Shown here piece by piece: positions 8,658 through 19,880 of a stretch of DNA of 64,000 nucleotides. Position 1 is the stretch's first letter, and each line of letters opens with the position of its first letter. Under the pieces are notes generated by a model. The model did no database searches and was not told the origin of the DNA. It worked only from the letters and a program-made list of their open reading frames with translations. This stretch comes from Hoylesella pleuritidis JCM 14110. GTDB lineage: Bacteria > Bacteroidota > Bacteroidia > Bacteroidales > Bacteroidaceae. The position numbers and the translations under genes were made by a program. Location of the stretch: assembly GCF_000613725.1 (NCBI RefSeq), contig NZ_BAJN01000002.1, positions 204,683-268,682 of the forward strand, read 5' to 3'.

Positions 8658-11176
8658 TTATGAAGCACAGCTTTCGCATTCCTCCACTTCCAATGACTTA
8701 CTGCGTACATAATATACAGTCTTCACTCCGCTGTGCCACGCTGACAGGTAGAGATCAAGTACTTGGCGCATCGTGTAGTCGTTGGTGATATAAAGGTTGA
8801 CACTTTGTGCCTGGTCGATATGCCGTTGGCGGACTCCCGCGGCACGCATACTCCATCGCTGATCGATGAGATAAGCGCCCTTATAAGCCCAATATGTGTG
8901 GTCGGAAAGTCCTGGAGCAACGCGTGGAAGCATTGCTCCTTTCTTCTCTTCAAGGAAGAATCGCTTCATAACGGGGTCTATTCCGGCTGTGGTTCCGGCT
9001 ATAATACTCGTGCTGCTCGTAGGAGCCACGGCCAGAAGGTAGGCATTTCGCATTCCCTGTTGGCTGACTTTGGCGGCCAGTCGCTGCCAGTCGTCCGACG
9101 TGTAGCCGCGTTTTACAAAATAACGGCCTGTTTGCCAGTCGCTGCCGACGAAATATTGATAGGCGCCTTTCTCTTTGGCGAGATCCGAACTGGCCTCGAT
9201 GGCGGCGCGATTGATACGTTCGAACACATCGTCTACGAATGATATGTGTTGCTCGCTCTCCCATTTGATACCCCGAAGAGCCAAAGCGTGGTGATAACCG
9301 CTTACCCCGAGACCGATGCTTCGATAGCGCTGGTTGGTAATCTGAGCATAAGGAACGGGATAAAAGTTGAGGTCAATGACATTATCGAGTGCCCGGACGA
9401 CAGTCGAAACGGAGTCTTTTAATTTCTCGTCATCTTCTAACGGAAGATGACCCAACGACAGACTGGCTAAGTTGCAGACCACAAAATCGCCCGGACGAAC
9501 GGTTTTTACGACTACCGTTTCGCCCTCTTCCGTATGTATCTCATTGGAAATCTCCTCGATAGGCGCCATATTCTGTGCAATCTCCGTACACAGATTAGAG
9601 CAGTAGATGATGCCCCGATGCGCATTGGGATTGGCCCGGTTCACGATGTCTCGATTGAAAGTGAACGGCGTTCCGGTCTCGACGGCCGACCGAAGAACCA
9701 ATCGCACGATGTCTTTCACGGTCATTATGCGCCGTGAAAGACGCCTATCGGCCACACATTCCAAGTACTTTTGCTCCCATTCTTCGCCGTAAAAGTCTTC
9801 TAAACAATAACCTTTCACCGACATAATTTCATTGGGGCAGAACATCGACCAAGGCTGATCGAGATTCTCTTCGGCCATCTTCCAAAACAGGTCGGGATAA
9901 CAGACGGCGGGAAAAATATCGTGTGCTTTCATCCGATCGTCACCGTTATTGGTGCGCAATTGCAGAAATTCGGGCAGATCTTTGTGCCAAACATCGAGAT
10001 AAACGGCCACGGCTCCCTGTCGCATACCAAGCTGATCGACGGCCACGGCAGTATCATTGACCAACTTCATCCATCTGATTACGCCTCCTGCCGCACCTTT
10101 AAAACCGCGGATTTTACCGCCGGCGGCACGCACTTTACCGAAATACAGCCCCATTCCGCCGCCGAATTTGCTCACTTGCGAGAAGTTATCGATACTCCGA
10201 TAGATGCCTTCGAGACTGTCAGGAACAGTATCTATGAAACAACTCGACAGCTGATGAAAAGGTTTGCGGGCATTGGCCAGTGTGGGAGTAGCCATCGTTA
10301 CCTCGAGTCTGCTCAGCATATCGTAGAACTTCTGTACCCATTTCATCCGGTTGTTCGACTCGTTCATTGCCAAGTGCAGGGCGATTCCGAGATACATTTC
10401 TTGTACGGTTTCGATGGGTTTATGCGTATATGAGCGTATCAGATACCGTTTGACGAGCAGGTCTAAACCCGAATAGTTGAGCAAGTGATTGCGTTGAGGA
10501 ACGAGAAATGCGGCTGCTTCGTCGATTTCTTCCTGCGAGTAAGCATCGAGAATGTAACTCCCGTAGAGCCGTTCGTTTGTCAGATAGCGCAGCTTTTCAT
10601 ATAAACCGTAAATCCCTTCGGCCTTTTCAAATGCGTGCACTTCCCTTTCGTGTCCAAACGAAAGCAGTCGGGCAGCAATAAACTCCCAATGAGGCGCCTC
10701 TTGTGTCGTCATTTCCACGGCTGCTTTAATCAGTGCCGCGAGTTTGTCTCCGTGGCTCATCCCGGCTTTGTTGAAGCCGATAAACTTCTCGTGTAACGCT
10801 AAAATACTGTATTCGTTACCTTGAAAGTCGGTGGCAATAGCTTCAATACGGGTACGATCTGCTCGTCTCCGATCTCGGCAGCAATGCCGTTGAGTGCCCG
10901 GCGCTGCTCCGTTCGGCGTGCGCGGAACAAGATGTAGCTTTTGGCTTCGTTATAAAAGCCGTTCTCCATCAGGCATTGTTCCACTTCGTCCTGAATGCTC
11001 TCTACATTCCGTTTATCCTGATCGGCATTGATGATAGCCTCGACTGTGGTCACCATTTCGTAGATTTTGGTGTCGTCGACGGCTTTACCCGTACCGGCAA
11101 AGCTCTTTCTGATGGCCACGGCAATTTTCTCTTTGTCGTACGATTCGACCGCGCCCGTCCGCTTGGTTATTTCCAT
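8658..11176 (-). CDS. nrdA: Class I ribonucleotide reductase large subunit, split by a one-base frameshift
   Basis: The N-terminal 100 residues are an ATP-cone (MEITKRTGAVESYDKEKI) for allosteric control. The catalytic barrel follows, with FHQLSSCFIDTVPDS, the SNLCTEI region, MRNAYLLAVAPTSSTSIIAG, and a C-terminal redox pair ECESC. The frame breaks near 10840: the first frame runs to a stop at 10799, while the second encodes the expected continuation AIATDFQGNEYSILALHEKF. One missing base, probably a G giving AAGGCT, restores about 840 residues, the normal length. The ATG at 11176 was chosen because the ATP-cone begins there; the longer upstream reading is not conserved-looking. An essential gene broken this way suggests a sequence error. 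Confidence 0.9.
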
Positions 11177-11254
11177 TGAGATGTATATATATAATAATGT
11201 GTAATGTGTTTCCGTGCGAAGCTCACAACGAACTTCCGCAAATGAATTTCTCTG

Positions 11255-11262
11255 CAAAGGTA
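11255..11262 (-). promoter_or_regulatory. Candidate -7 box for nrdAB
   Basis: On the minus strand this reads TACCTTTG, matching TAnnTTTG. Transcription would start near 11248, leaving a leader of about 70 nt. No good TTTG is seen 19-21 bp upstream. Confidence 0.4.
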
Positions 11263-11476
11263 GTTATTTTAACGGGAAGGGCGTAATAATTTTGTAACTT
11301 TTACAAATTCGGCGGATAAAAAACATTCTGTCATTCGGGCGATTGCGGTGTAGCGATCTTTCAAACGGCACCATTGGTTCCAGAGAAATCATTCATCTGT
11401 TTTACGGATTTTTGCAGTTTGTCTCTATCTTTCTATCTTGTTGATATTCAATAAGATATAATTATCCCTACGATAA

Positions 11477-11595
11477 GTGGTTAAATGCCGTGCAACTAAT
11501 GGTTAAACACACGCCGTTTAACCGTTTATCACACGCCGTTTAACCGTTTATCACACGCCGATTAACGGTAAATCGCGCGGTGCTTAACGGCTTTT
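11477..11595. repeat. 22-bp tandem repeat array R1
   Basis: Five consecutive 22-bp units start at 11477, 11499, 11521, 11543 and 11565, each of the form acSgtttatcacacgccg plus ttta; units three and four differ at one base. A TATCTTGTTGATATTC motif lies just before, near 11436-11452. This is the clearest member of the family described in the findings. It lies between the divergent nrdA and PCMD genes. Confidence 0.85.
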
Positions 11596-11673
11596 CAGGA
11601 ATGGGCTTATAAAAAGTTGTGAAACAAAGAGTTACGAAGTATCGTTAAAAACAATAGATTTTGGGATAATACT

Positions 11674-11704
11674 TTTGCCTTTTCATAGTTTTTTTATAAA
11701 TTTG
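11674..11704 (+). promoter_or_regulatory. Bacteroidota-type promoter for the PCMD gene
   Basis: TTTG at 11674-11677, 19 bp, then TAAATTTG at 11697-11704 matches the -33/-7 consensus. The start codon follows 28 bp later. Confidence 0.7.
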
Positions 11705-11732
11705 CAGTCGAATCAAAAATTACTGGAGAATA

Positions 11733-12893
11733 ATGAAACTGTATAGGATAATCTCATTGACAGCCTTTTGCTGTCTGCTTACTTCCTGCTTTAAAGATGA
11801 GCCGTTGAATGCAGAGTGCGACATTGAAGAGGTTTCCGTCCACGCGGCTAAGCCGTCTGAGACATTCTTTTATTTGTCAGACACACTGCGATCGGTACTG
11901 TCTACCGAGAAGAATATCATCTTTAACGTGCGCCGAAAGGCTGAAATCGGTTCTTATGCATTGACTTTCAAACTCACACCGGGGGCTGTCATCACGCCCG
12001 CTAACGGTTCGGTGCAAGACTTCTCGCACGGAAATGTTACCTATACCGTGACTTCCGAAAACGGCGAATGGCATCGAACATATACCATTGGGTTCCGTCC
12101 CACGGTGCGAACGGTCAACGATACCGTTCAATATAACTTCGAGAACTATTATCTCCAGCCTAAATACAAGAAGTTTTATATGTGGCATAACGAGATAGCT
12201 CCCGGTTCTTGGGGCGATGACTGGGCAACGGGCAATCCGGGATTTATGCTGGCTGCTTATTCGGATCCGCCTGAAAACTATCCTACTGTGCCTGAAAAGA
12301 ACGGCTATGATGGGGCTGCCGTGCGCCTGACCACACGCAGTACGGGTACATTAGGAGCTGCATTCGGAAAGCCAATTGCCGCCGGAAACTTTTATTTAGG
12401 CTATTTCAACGCTTCCGAATCGTTGACGGCTCCGTTGAAAACAACCCGCTTCGGTATTCCGTTTGACAAGCAACCGATGAAGATTACGGGCTATTACAAA
12501 TATAAACCGGGTCAGAACTTTACCGGAAAAGATAATAAAACCATTGAGGGAAGGACCGATAAAGCTTCTATTTACGGCGTTTTCTATCGCAATCACAATG
12601 ATAAAGGCGAAGTTATTTACCTCTATGGCAACGACGTTAAGACCCATTCTGCCATTATCGGATTGGCTGATCTGAAAGACATTAAGCCCGTAACGGAGTG
12701 GACTCCGTTTGAAATCGAGTTTAAATATACGTCCGAAGTGGACTATGATTTACTCAAAAACGCTGGATATAACTTTACACTCGTCTTCTCGTCGAGTAAA
12801 GATGGAGATAAGTTCGAGGGTGCTGTGGGTAGCGAATTGATAATAGACAAAGTAAGAGTAATCTGTAAACAGGAGAACAAAAATGACCGTTAA
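11733..12893 (+). CDS. PCMD-domain lipoprotein
   Basis: The 386-residue protein begins MKLYRIISLTAFCCLLTSC, a lipoprotein signal with the cysteine at residue 19. Residues about 30-130 form a beta-sandwich-like N-terminal region. Residues about 140-385 resemble the putative carbohydrate metabolism domain (PCMD), ending in the typical FTLVFSSSKDGDKFEGAVG and then LIIDKVRVI. Such proteins are common in Bacteroidota outer-membrane systems and are thought to bind glycans, but their roles are mostly undefined. The stop overlaps the start of the beta-barrel gene by 11 bp, so the two are co-expressed from the promoter at 11674. Confidence 0.85.
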   Translation: MKLYRIISLTAFCCLLTSCFKDEPLNAECDIEEVSVHAAKPSETFFYLSDTLRSVLSTEKNIIFNVRRKAEIGSYALTFKLTPGAVITPANGSVQDFSHGNVTYTVTSENGEWHRTYTIGFRPTVRTVNDTVQYNFENYYLQPKYKKFYMWHNEIAPGSWGDDWATGNPGFMLAAYSDPPENYPTVPEKNGYDGAAVRLTTRSTGTLGAAFGKPIAAGNFYLGYFNASESLTAPLKTTRFGIPFDKQPMKITGYYKYKPGQNFTGKDNKTIEGRTDKASIYGVFYRNHNDKGEVIYLYGNDVKTHSAIIGLADLKDIKPVTEWTPFEIEFKYTSEVDYDLLKNAGYNFTLVFSSSKDGDKFEGAVGSELIIDKVRVICKQENKNDR

Positions 12894-13638
12894 GAAGATA
12901 TTTGTAGCATTGCTGATCGGTGTATCGGCACTCACGACACAAGCTAACGGGCTTATTGATGATGCGGTATTCAACGTCCGATTGGGGTATTCGCTTGGAG
13001 GAATGGCTCCGGTGGGCCTTCCTAACACCATCCGAAGCCTCGACAGCTATCATTTGCGGCCCAATTTCGTGCTTGGATTAGATATGAACAATGCTATCGA
13101 CAGTCATTGGGGATGGGCTACCGGTATACGAATCGAGCGCAAAGGAATGTATATCGATGCCACGGTTAAGAACTATCATATGGCTATCGAGCGCGGAGGT
13201 CAGGCCTTGGAAGGTTATTATACGGGGCACGAAGTGACTGAAGCGAAGCAGATGTTGATTACAGTGCCCGTGCAGGCAACCTATAATCTCTGTCAGAATT
13301 TGAGCTTACGATTAGGGCCGTACGTATCGTTCGTGATGTCGAAGCAATTTGACGGTTATGTCTATGACGGTTATCTGCGGGTTAATGAACCTACGGGCGA
13401 CAAAGTGGTAATGGGAAATACCATTGCCGATCGCGGCAGTTATGACTTCTCTGATCGTATGCGCAGTCTGCAATACGGCATTGATTTCGGCGTAGATTGG
13501 TGCTTTTACCATCAGGTCGGAGCCTTTGCCGAACTCTCGTGGGGGCTTAACAGTATTCACCACAGCGACTTCAAGACCATCGAACAGAAGCTCTATCCCA
13601 TCTACGGAACTATCGGTTTGACTTACAGAATCAAGTAA
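12883..13638 (+). CDS. PorT-like outer-membrane beta-barrel protein
   Basis: The 251-residue protein has the signal peptide MTVKKIFVALLIGVSALTTQANG. Alternating aromatic strands follow (NVRLGYSLGG, GWATGIRIERKGMYI, LSLRLGPYVSFVMSK, YGIDFGVDWCF), and the C-terminus YGTIGLTYRIK ends as OMP barrels do. It is a small 8-10 stranded barrel of the porin-family/PorT-like group. It is translationally coupled to the PCMD lipoprotein, so both probably act together at the outer membrane. Substrate unknown. Confidence 0.8.
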   Translation: MTVKKIFVALLIGVSALTTQANGLIDDAVFNVRLGYSLGGMAPVGLPNTIRSLDSYHLRPNFVLGLDMNNAIDSHWGWATGIRIERKGMYIDATVKNYHMAIERGGQALEGYYTGHEVTEAKQMLITVPVQATYNLCQNLSLRLGPYVSFVMSKQFDGYVYDGYLRVNEPTGDKVVMGNTIADRGSYDFSDRMRSLQYGIDFGVDWCFYHQVGAFAELSWGLNSIHHSDFKTIEQKLYPIYGTIGLTYRIK

Positions 13639-13671
13639 TTGTCGGCCGACCTGCATCGAGCCATTATACGT

Positions 13672-13715
13672 AAAAGCATCTGATGGTTTCCCGATCAGAT
13701 GCTTTTGCTTTTTCA
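13672..13715 (+). terminator. Rho-independent terminator after the barrel gene
   Basis: A perfect 13-bp stem, AAAAGCATCTGAT (13672-13684) with ATCAGATGCTTTT (13694-13706), has a 9-nt loop and is followed by a T-rich stretch. Confidence 0.85.
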
Positions 13716-13801
13716 ATAACGGTCATTTATGGGTCTTCCGATGCCCTTTCGGCATACTCCAAGATGTCGCCGGGGTGGCAAAATTTATTCAACAAAGAGA
13801 T

Positions 13802-14068
13802 ATGGAGATAATAATCAAACACGACAAAGTTCTTAAACGGATGTCGGCAGATATTGAAGGGCATACTGCTTATGTAGAATATGATTTGCACGACGGGGTA
13901 CTCGATATTCTGCATACATACGTTCCGAAACCTTTGGAAGGTCGAGGAATAGCTTCAAAGCTCGTTCGTGCAGCTTACGATTACGCCCGAAAGCAAGGTC
14001 TCGAACCTATGGGCACGTGCTCGTATGCTGTAGCTTGGTTAGAGAAACATCCTGAATACGGAAGGTAG
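13802..14068 (+). CDS. Small GNAT-like N-acetyltransferase (YjdJ type)
   Basis: The protein has 88 residues. EYDLHDGVLDILHTYVPK and GRGIASKLVRAAYDYARKQG are the strand and acetyl-CoA-binding loop of the short GNAT_2 (YjdJ/Gcn5-like) family, and it ends with the conserved CSYAVAWLEKHPEY. Family members are single-domain acetyltransferases of unknown substrate. A GTG at 13775 would add nine residues, but the ATG at 13802 is preceded by an AAAGAG sequence and gives the usual family N-terminus. It stands alone between a terminator and repeat array R2. Confidence 0.85.
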   Translation: MEIIIKHDKVLKRMSADIEGHTAYVEYDLHDGVLDILHTYVPKPLEGRGIASKLVRAAYDYARKQGLEPMGTCSYAVAWLEKHPEYGR

Positions 14069-14164
14069 TCGTATACAAATAAAGAGCAAGAAAGCTCCAT
14101 TATTTTTAGGTATTGCATTCTATCGGAATCTCTTTATTATTTCTCTTCTTTCCGAAAGGCATCT

Positions 14165-14262
14165 GAGTGCTTTGCAACTAACCGTTAATCACCTTGCGAT
14201 TAACGGTTAAATGGCGTGCGTTTAATAGTTAATTACAAGGCAATTAACTATTAAACGGAACT
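14165..14262. repeat. 22-bp tandem repeat array R2
   Basis: Units in exact 22-bp register begin at 14181, 14203, 14225 and 14247, with a degenerate unit before. Each carries a TTAACSGTTAA-like core and a CGTGC/CTTGC spacer. The motif TATATCTTGTTGATATACTG follows at about 14268. Confidence 0.8.
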
Positions 14263-14495
14263 GTCTTTATATCTTGTTGATATACTGATAAATACCGCGT
14301 CCGAATTGGTCGGTTGCGACCTGTTATTTGAGTTATCATCGCGCGGTTTTCATCCGATGGTCTCTTTCAGTTCAATCGTAGCATTACACCTTATTATATT
14401 ATATGGAATCGGATAGCTATCGATAGCAAACGACAGAATAAACGTTAAAAAGGAAAGGAATAAGCAGTCATTTAATAAAATATTTTATATAAACA
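14263..14495. other. Gap without recognisable gene
   Basis: This AT-rich stretch before the susC promoter shows no open frame with protein-like character, only the motif flanking array R2 and short hairpins. Confidence 0.5.
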
Positions 14496-14527
14496 CTTGG
14501 TTTATATCTAATTTTTATCTAATTTTG
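14496..14527 (+). promoter_or_regulatory. Probable promoter of the SusC/SusD operon
   Basis: CTTG at 14496-14499, 20 bp, then TAATTTTG at 14520-14527 is close to the Bacteroidota consensus. The leader to the susC start would be about 120 nt. Confidence 0.55.
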
Positions 14528-14653
14528 CATTCGATAGATTAAGATTACTATTTGGCCTATTACTTAACAGCTGATGACCTTCAAGGCCAATCTAAAAACT
14601 AAAAAACTTAGAAACTAAAAACTTAAAGATTAACTAAACTAAACATCAACTAT

Positions 14654-17600
14654 ATGAAAAGATTCTGTTTATTCTTTATCGGTTTGCTCGTAACGACCGC
14701 GTTGATGGCCCAAAATGGGGTGGTAAGCGGCGTTGTGTCGGATGCAGATTCGGGCGAACCCTTGGTAGGAGCCACCGTCATTGAGGTGGGAACCAATAAT
14801 GGAACGGTTACCGATGTGGATGGGAAATATATCCTGAAGCTGACCAAACAGACCGCTCAGTTGCGTTTCTCATATCTCGGTTACGCTGATCTCACCGCGC
14901 ACGCAAAGGTCGGTGCGACACTGAATTTAATCTTGAAGCCTCTGGCTCACGAGCTGAGCGAGACTGTGGTGATCGGTTATAGCGGAACGATTATCCGCTC
15001 GAAGCTCACCAACTCCATCTCCAAAGTGAAGAACGAAGCGCTTACCACGGGTATGTTTTCAAATCCCGCGCAGGCACTGAGCGGTACGGTTGCCGGCTTA
15101 CGAGTGGTTCAAAACTCGGGTGATCCTAATGCTTCGCCCACCATTGTGCTGCGAGGTGGTACCGATTACAATGGTTCGGGCACGCCGTTGATTGTGGTCG
15201 ACGGTATGATTCGCGGCAGTATGAACGACATCAATCCCAATGACATCGAGTCGATGGAAGTGATGAAAGATGCCGGAGCTACTGCTATCTATGGCTCGCG
15301 AGCCAATAATGGCGTGATACTCATCACGACCAAAAAAGGAAAGAACGGCGAAGGGAAGATCAATTTCAGCTCAAAGCTATCGTGGAACTACTTTAACAAC
15401 CCTTACAAATTCTGTGATGCGCGCGACTATCTCTATTATATGAGGCGCTCGATTCAATATGCTAATCAGCGGGGTACAACCACTTTGAAGAGTCTGAGCG
15501 GTAATTCTCCTTATGGAACAGGCAATGATTATAATGCTGACGGTAACAAGAGTTCGGCCGGATTGTGGGGAGTCTACCTCAAAGAAAACCTCAGTCAGGA
15601 TCTTTATAACAAGCTCTTGAATGAGGGTTGGCAAACGATGACCGACCCGGTAACGGGTAAAGAACTCGTGTTTACCAACAATCGTATGGAGGATTTCAAT
15701 ATCAATACGCCGAGTTTTTCGCAAGATTACAACCTGAGTTACAGCGGCGGAAACGACCGCGGACACTATTACGCAGGTTTGGGATACAATAACAGCGAGG
15801 GAAATGCTATCAACAACTATAACCGAAGACTATCGGCCATCCTCAATGTAGATTACAAAATCAAGCCGTGGATGACTTCGTTATCCAACTTCAACTTCTC
15901 AACGGCCAAGTATCGCGGTATCTCTCCCTTTACGGAAGTGGCCAACTACTTCTCTCGTAACTTCTCTTATCCACCCACATTCCGTGCTTATAATAATGCG
16001 GGTGAGCTGCTTTTGGGTAAGAACTCGAGCGATGGCAACCAGAAATTCTTGGCTAATGCGTGGGACAATGACTACAATCGGCAGAAGTTTACGTTCTCAC
16101 AAGATTTCCGATTTACGCTGATCAAGGATCTGACTGTTGATTTCAAGGGCGACTGGTTTTATGAGTACTCTACCAAAGAATCGTTCTTTCACACGTATCT
16201 TAAAGGTCCGGGACAATACAATACAGAGCATAAATCGTCGGCACAACACGGTAGACAGCTCACGCAAACATACAACATCCTGTTGAATTACAGTAAAACG
16301 CTGGGCAAACATAGTCTTTCGGCCTTAGCAGGATGGGAATATTTCCATCAGAAATATCTCTCAATGAGTGCCAGCGGATATAATCCGAACAACAATTACT
16401 TTAAAGATCTCCAATACACTATTACTGATGAAGGAGCCCGGAACATTGATTCGGAACACTTGAAGTTCATTACCGAGTCTTATTTCGCACGTTTCAACTA
16501 TGACTATGAGGATAAATACCTGGCCAGTTTCACTATCCGTCGCGACGGTATCTCAAAGCTCAGCAAGGACAATCGATGGGGAACCTTCCCGGGATTGTCG
16601 CTCGGTTGGGTCTTCACGAAGGAAGACTTTATGAAGAATTTGCCGTGGCTGAGCTTCGGAAAAGTACGTGCTTCGTTCGGACGTAATGGTAATGTGAATA
16701 AGGATTGGGTAGGAAACTACACCATTCAAGGTGCTTACGGGCAGAGCATTTACAACGGAAAACAAGCATTTACGCTCAATTCGATTCCCAATTTCTATTT
16801 AACGTGGGAGACATCACGTACCTTTGAGCTTGGACTTGACTTCGGATTCCTCAAAAACAAGATACAGGCTAACTTCACTTGGTATGATCGTCGCACGTCG
16901 AATAAGTACGCCAACCTCACTATTCCGGCGTCTTCGGGCTGGACAAGTTACACGTCCAACAACGGAACTTTACAAAACCGAGGCGTCGAATTAGAGCTGA
17001 ACTATCATGTGTTGAGTACCCCTGACTGGAAGGTTAACCTCGGTTTCAACATCGCCAGCAATGTAAACAAGATTTTGAAGTTGCCTGCCAATGGTCGTGA
17101 AAAGAATCGACAAGGCGGTTTCGAGGTATATACCGGCAACGGAAAAGAGAAGAAATGGGTCGGCGGTTTAGCCGAAGGAGAGCGTCCCGGAGACCTTTGG
17201 CTTTTCCAAGCAAAGGGTATTTACAGGTCGAAAGACGAGATTCCGGATAACTTAGTGGATAAAAGCTCTGCCAATAATTCCAGCTCTTACAAGACACTTT
17301 ACGGTCCGAAAGCCTACGAAAGAGAGGGAAAAGCCAAGGGAGGATTGGCTATACAGCCCGGTGATGTTAAATGGAAAGACGTCAATGGAGACGGAGTCAT
17401 CGACAATTACGACCTTGTGAAAGTGGGAAATACCACTCCCAAGTGGACGGGCGCTTCAATCTATCGGCCTCTTGGAAAGGAATCACCCTCTCGGCACGCC
17501 TTGATTTCGCCCTCGATTTCAAGACTTACGACTACCGAACACCGTGGCTTATGGGCAATATGCAGGGTACTTACAACACGCTTACCAACGTAAAGGACAC

Positions 17601-17922
17601 TTGGTCGCCTGAAAACCCCAATGCAAAGTATCCTACTTATATTTGGGCTGACCAAAACAATGCGCGCAATTACGACCGTTACAGCACGATGTTCTGCTAC
17701 AATGGCGACTATCTTTCATTCAGAGAGATTACTCTTTCGTATGATTTGCCCAGATCATTGCTTGTTCCTTTGCATATCGAAGCTGTGCGTTTGTCCGTCA
17801 CCGGACAGAATCTGGGCTATCTGTGCGAGGCTCCTTACGTCTACTCTCCAGAGGTTTCAAAGACCAACGGAGGCTATCCGCTGCCCCGAATGCTGGTTCT
17901 TGGTCTGAACGTTACATTCTGA
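14654..17922 (+). CDS. SusC/RagA-type TonB-dependent receptor, frameshifted
   Basis: The protein begins with a signal peptide (MKRFCLFFIGLLVTTALMAQ). Next come a carboxypeptidase-like regulatory domain (VVSGVVSDADSGEPLVGATV), the plug with GTPLIVVDGMIRGS and a typical YGSRANNGVILITTKKG, and a long 22-strand barrel. Near 17450 the frame is lost after NTTPKWTG; the other frame continues FNLSASWKGITLSARLDFAL and ends VLGLNVTF. One added G restores about 1,090 residues, normal for SusC. It imports an oligosaccharide or peptide across the outer membrane with the SusD partner downstream. No glycosidase or protease lies nearby, so the substrate cannot be named. Confidence 0.93.
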
Positions 17923-17977
17923 TCGCACCCGCAGAAATCATTCAATGAAATGAATCATCAATCAAATGAGATATATA

Positions 17978-19603
17978 ATGAAACGAATTAACATATTCAT
18001 CAGCCTTTTGGCACTGAGCTTTTCGGTCGTTTTCAACGGCTGTGAGTCGCTCGATCAATATCCCGAAGACTATTTCTCGGGGAACTCTTTTTGGAAAGAT
18101 GCCACGCAAGTGGACGGTTATATGACCGGACTTCACACAATGTTGCGTGGCAGTTATCCGACACTCTTCTCAATGGGAGAGCTCCGCGGCGGGCTGCTTG
18201 GTGACGGAGACGACGGCAAAGAGTCGTCGGTTTTCGGCGAATCGTTGAGTTCTCAGACTATCATCAAGCAGGATTTGCGTGCTGACAATGCCTATTTTGG
18301 CCCGTGGAACGGACTTTATGCCAACATCGTCCGCGTCAATCTCGCCATCAACGAGATTCCTAATCTCTCCTTCCTGAGCGATGATTACAAGCAGTTATAC
18401 TTAGGACAGGCTTACGGAATACGTGCTTTCTACTATTATCTGCTATACGCAACGTGGGGTGGAGTGCCTTTGGTAACCGACGTACAGATTCTGAAAGGGC
18501 GGATTTCTGCTGCCGTTCTTTCACGGCCTCGTGCCAAAGCGTCAGAGATTATGACGCTGATCAAGTCGGACATCGATGCTTCCGAGAAAGCATTTACGAC
18601 TTATGGTAAAGAGACTTTCCGTGATCACTACAAGTGGAACAAGTATGCCACGCTGATGTTAAAGGCCAATGTCTATACGTTTGCAGCCAATGTAACCATT
18701 GGCGATCAGCAAGCCACAGGCTCGGCAGACCTTCAAACGGCTAAGACTGCACTGCAAGAGATCATCAATAGCAGCAAGTTCGAGCTCAATTCAGAGTTCC
18801 ATCAGGCTTTCCGCAGCGATTACAAGCGTAATAATAAGGAGCTGATCTTCTCTGTTCCGTTCAACAAAACCGATAAAGTTTATATGCCGTTTATCAGTTC
18901 TTGTCTTGCGCAGAGCAACTTTTTTACGGCTGCTTATGGTCTCGATAATAAGAAACTGAAGCTCGACAATAGCGAAAAATATGGTACAAATACGCTTATC
19001 AACGGTATTGTTCGTTACCAATACAAGGAGACTTTCTGGCGTTCGTTCGATGAAAAGGATACTCGTCGCGACCAGACTTTCTTCCCGGTGAAGACTGATC
19101 CCAAGTCAGAGGCAACGGGAAGTAACTTCGGTGTGCTGTTGAAAAAGTTCGCCGGGACTTACTATACAGATGAAGGCGTACATCGTTTTGATGCCGACGG
19201 TCCTGTGTTCAGGTACGCAGAGGCTTTACTTTTGATGGCGGAAGTGGAGAATGATTTAGGCAATGACCCGTCGACTTACATCAACCAAATCCGCGAACGG
19301 GCATATGGAAAGGGGTATCCGGTATATGCCAACCGTTCGAAATATGAAAATACGCAGGCCATTTTGAGTGAGTTGGACAAGGAGTTCGTGTTCGAGGGCA
19401 AGCGATGGTTCGCCCTTCTGAGGATGAAGAGCGCCAATGGGAAGTCGCTTGTATTCGATGCGGCTGTGAATTATCCCTTTATTCGGGGTGTTGCTCGTAC
19501 GCCGATACTGCCTGAAAGTGAAGCGTACAAGATGCAATGGCCTGTTTCCGTCGGTACGATGACCAATGATCCGGCAATCAAACAAACCCCTGGTTACGAA
19601 TAA
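17978..19603 (+). CDS. SusD/RagB-family surface lipoprotein
   Basis: The protein has about 541 residues. The signal ends with FNGCESLDQYPEDYF, the acylated Cys and DQYP motif of SusD proteins. TPR-like helices (YLGQAYGIRAFYYYLLYATWGGVPLV) and the C-terminal RYAEALLLMAEVENDLG plus INQIRERAYG are family hallmarks, as is ELDKEFVFEGKRWFALLRM. It binds the substrate at the surface and caps the SusC barrel. An in-frame ATG at 17966 is possible, but the ATG at 17978 (MKRINIF) gives a standard signal. The gene is 55 bp downstream of susC and ends at a strong terminator. Confidence 0.94.
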   Translation: MKRINIFISLLALSFSVVFNGCESLDQYPEDYFSGNSFWKDATQVDGYMTGLHTMLRGSYPTLFSMGELRGGLLGDGDDGKESSVFGESLSSQTIIKQDLRADNAYFGPWNGLYANIVRVNLAINEIPNLSFLSDDYKQLYLGQAYGIRAFYYYLLYATWGGVPLVTDVQILKGRISAAVLSRPRAKASEIMTLIKSDIDASEKAFTTYGKETFRDHYKWNKYATLMLKANVYTFAANVTIGDQQATGSADLQTAKTALQEIINSSKFELNSEFHQAFRSDYKRNNKELIFSVPFNKTDKVYMPFISSCLAQSNFFTAAYGLDNKKLKLDNSEKYGTNTLINGIVRYQYKETFWRSFDEKDTRRDQTFFPVKTDPKSEATGSNFGVLLKKFAGTYYTDEGVHRFDADGPVFRYAEALLLMAEVENDLGNDPSTYINQIRERAYGKGYPVYANRSKYENTQAILSELDKEFVFEGKRWFALLRMKSANGKSLVFDAAVNYPFIRGVARTPILPESEAYKMQWPVSVGTMTNDPAIKQTPGYE

Positions 19604-19636
19604 CGGACAGCCAATAAAACGATAGTCAGATATCTG

Positions 19637-19687
19637 TGCGCCCGAACTTCTTCCTCATTGGCGGAACGTTCGGGCGCATTTCTTTTT
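19637..19687 (+). terminator. Terminator of the SusC/SusD operon
   Basis: A perfect 11-bp stem, TGCGCCCGAAC (19637-19647) with GTTCGGGCGCA (19668-19678), is followed by TTTCTTTTT. Confidence 0.85.
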
Positions 19688-19716
19688 CCGCTTTTCCCGA
19701 TTTTGTAAAATGGGTG

Positions 19717-19826
19717 ATGTTTAATCACTTTACGAAAAGCCGTTAAACGCAGTGCAAACAACGGTCAATCACCGTGCGTTTAACTGTTAATCGCACGGTG
19801 ATTAACCGTTAGTTAGAATGCAACTT
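19717..19826. repeat. 22-bp tandem repeat array R3
   Basis: Units begin at 19739, 19761, 19783 and 19805, with a degenerate unit before. Examples contain AATCACCGTGCGTTTAACTG and AATCGCACGGTGATTAACCG. The motif CTTGTATATATCTGATTAAC follows. Confidence 0.8.
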
Positions 19827-19880
19827 GTATATATCTGATTAACAGTCAGATGCAAGTTGTATGGCTACTTAATCTTAAGC

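Noticed and set aside
11477..11595. CRISPR-like array
   Set aside because: The 22-bp units are contiguous and imperfect, with no unique spacers between identical repeats, and no cas genes are present.
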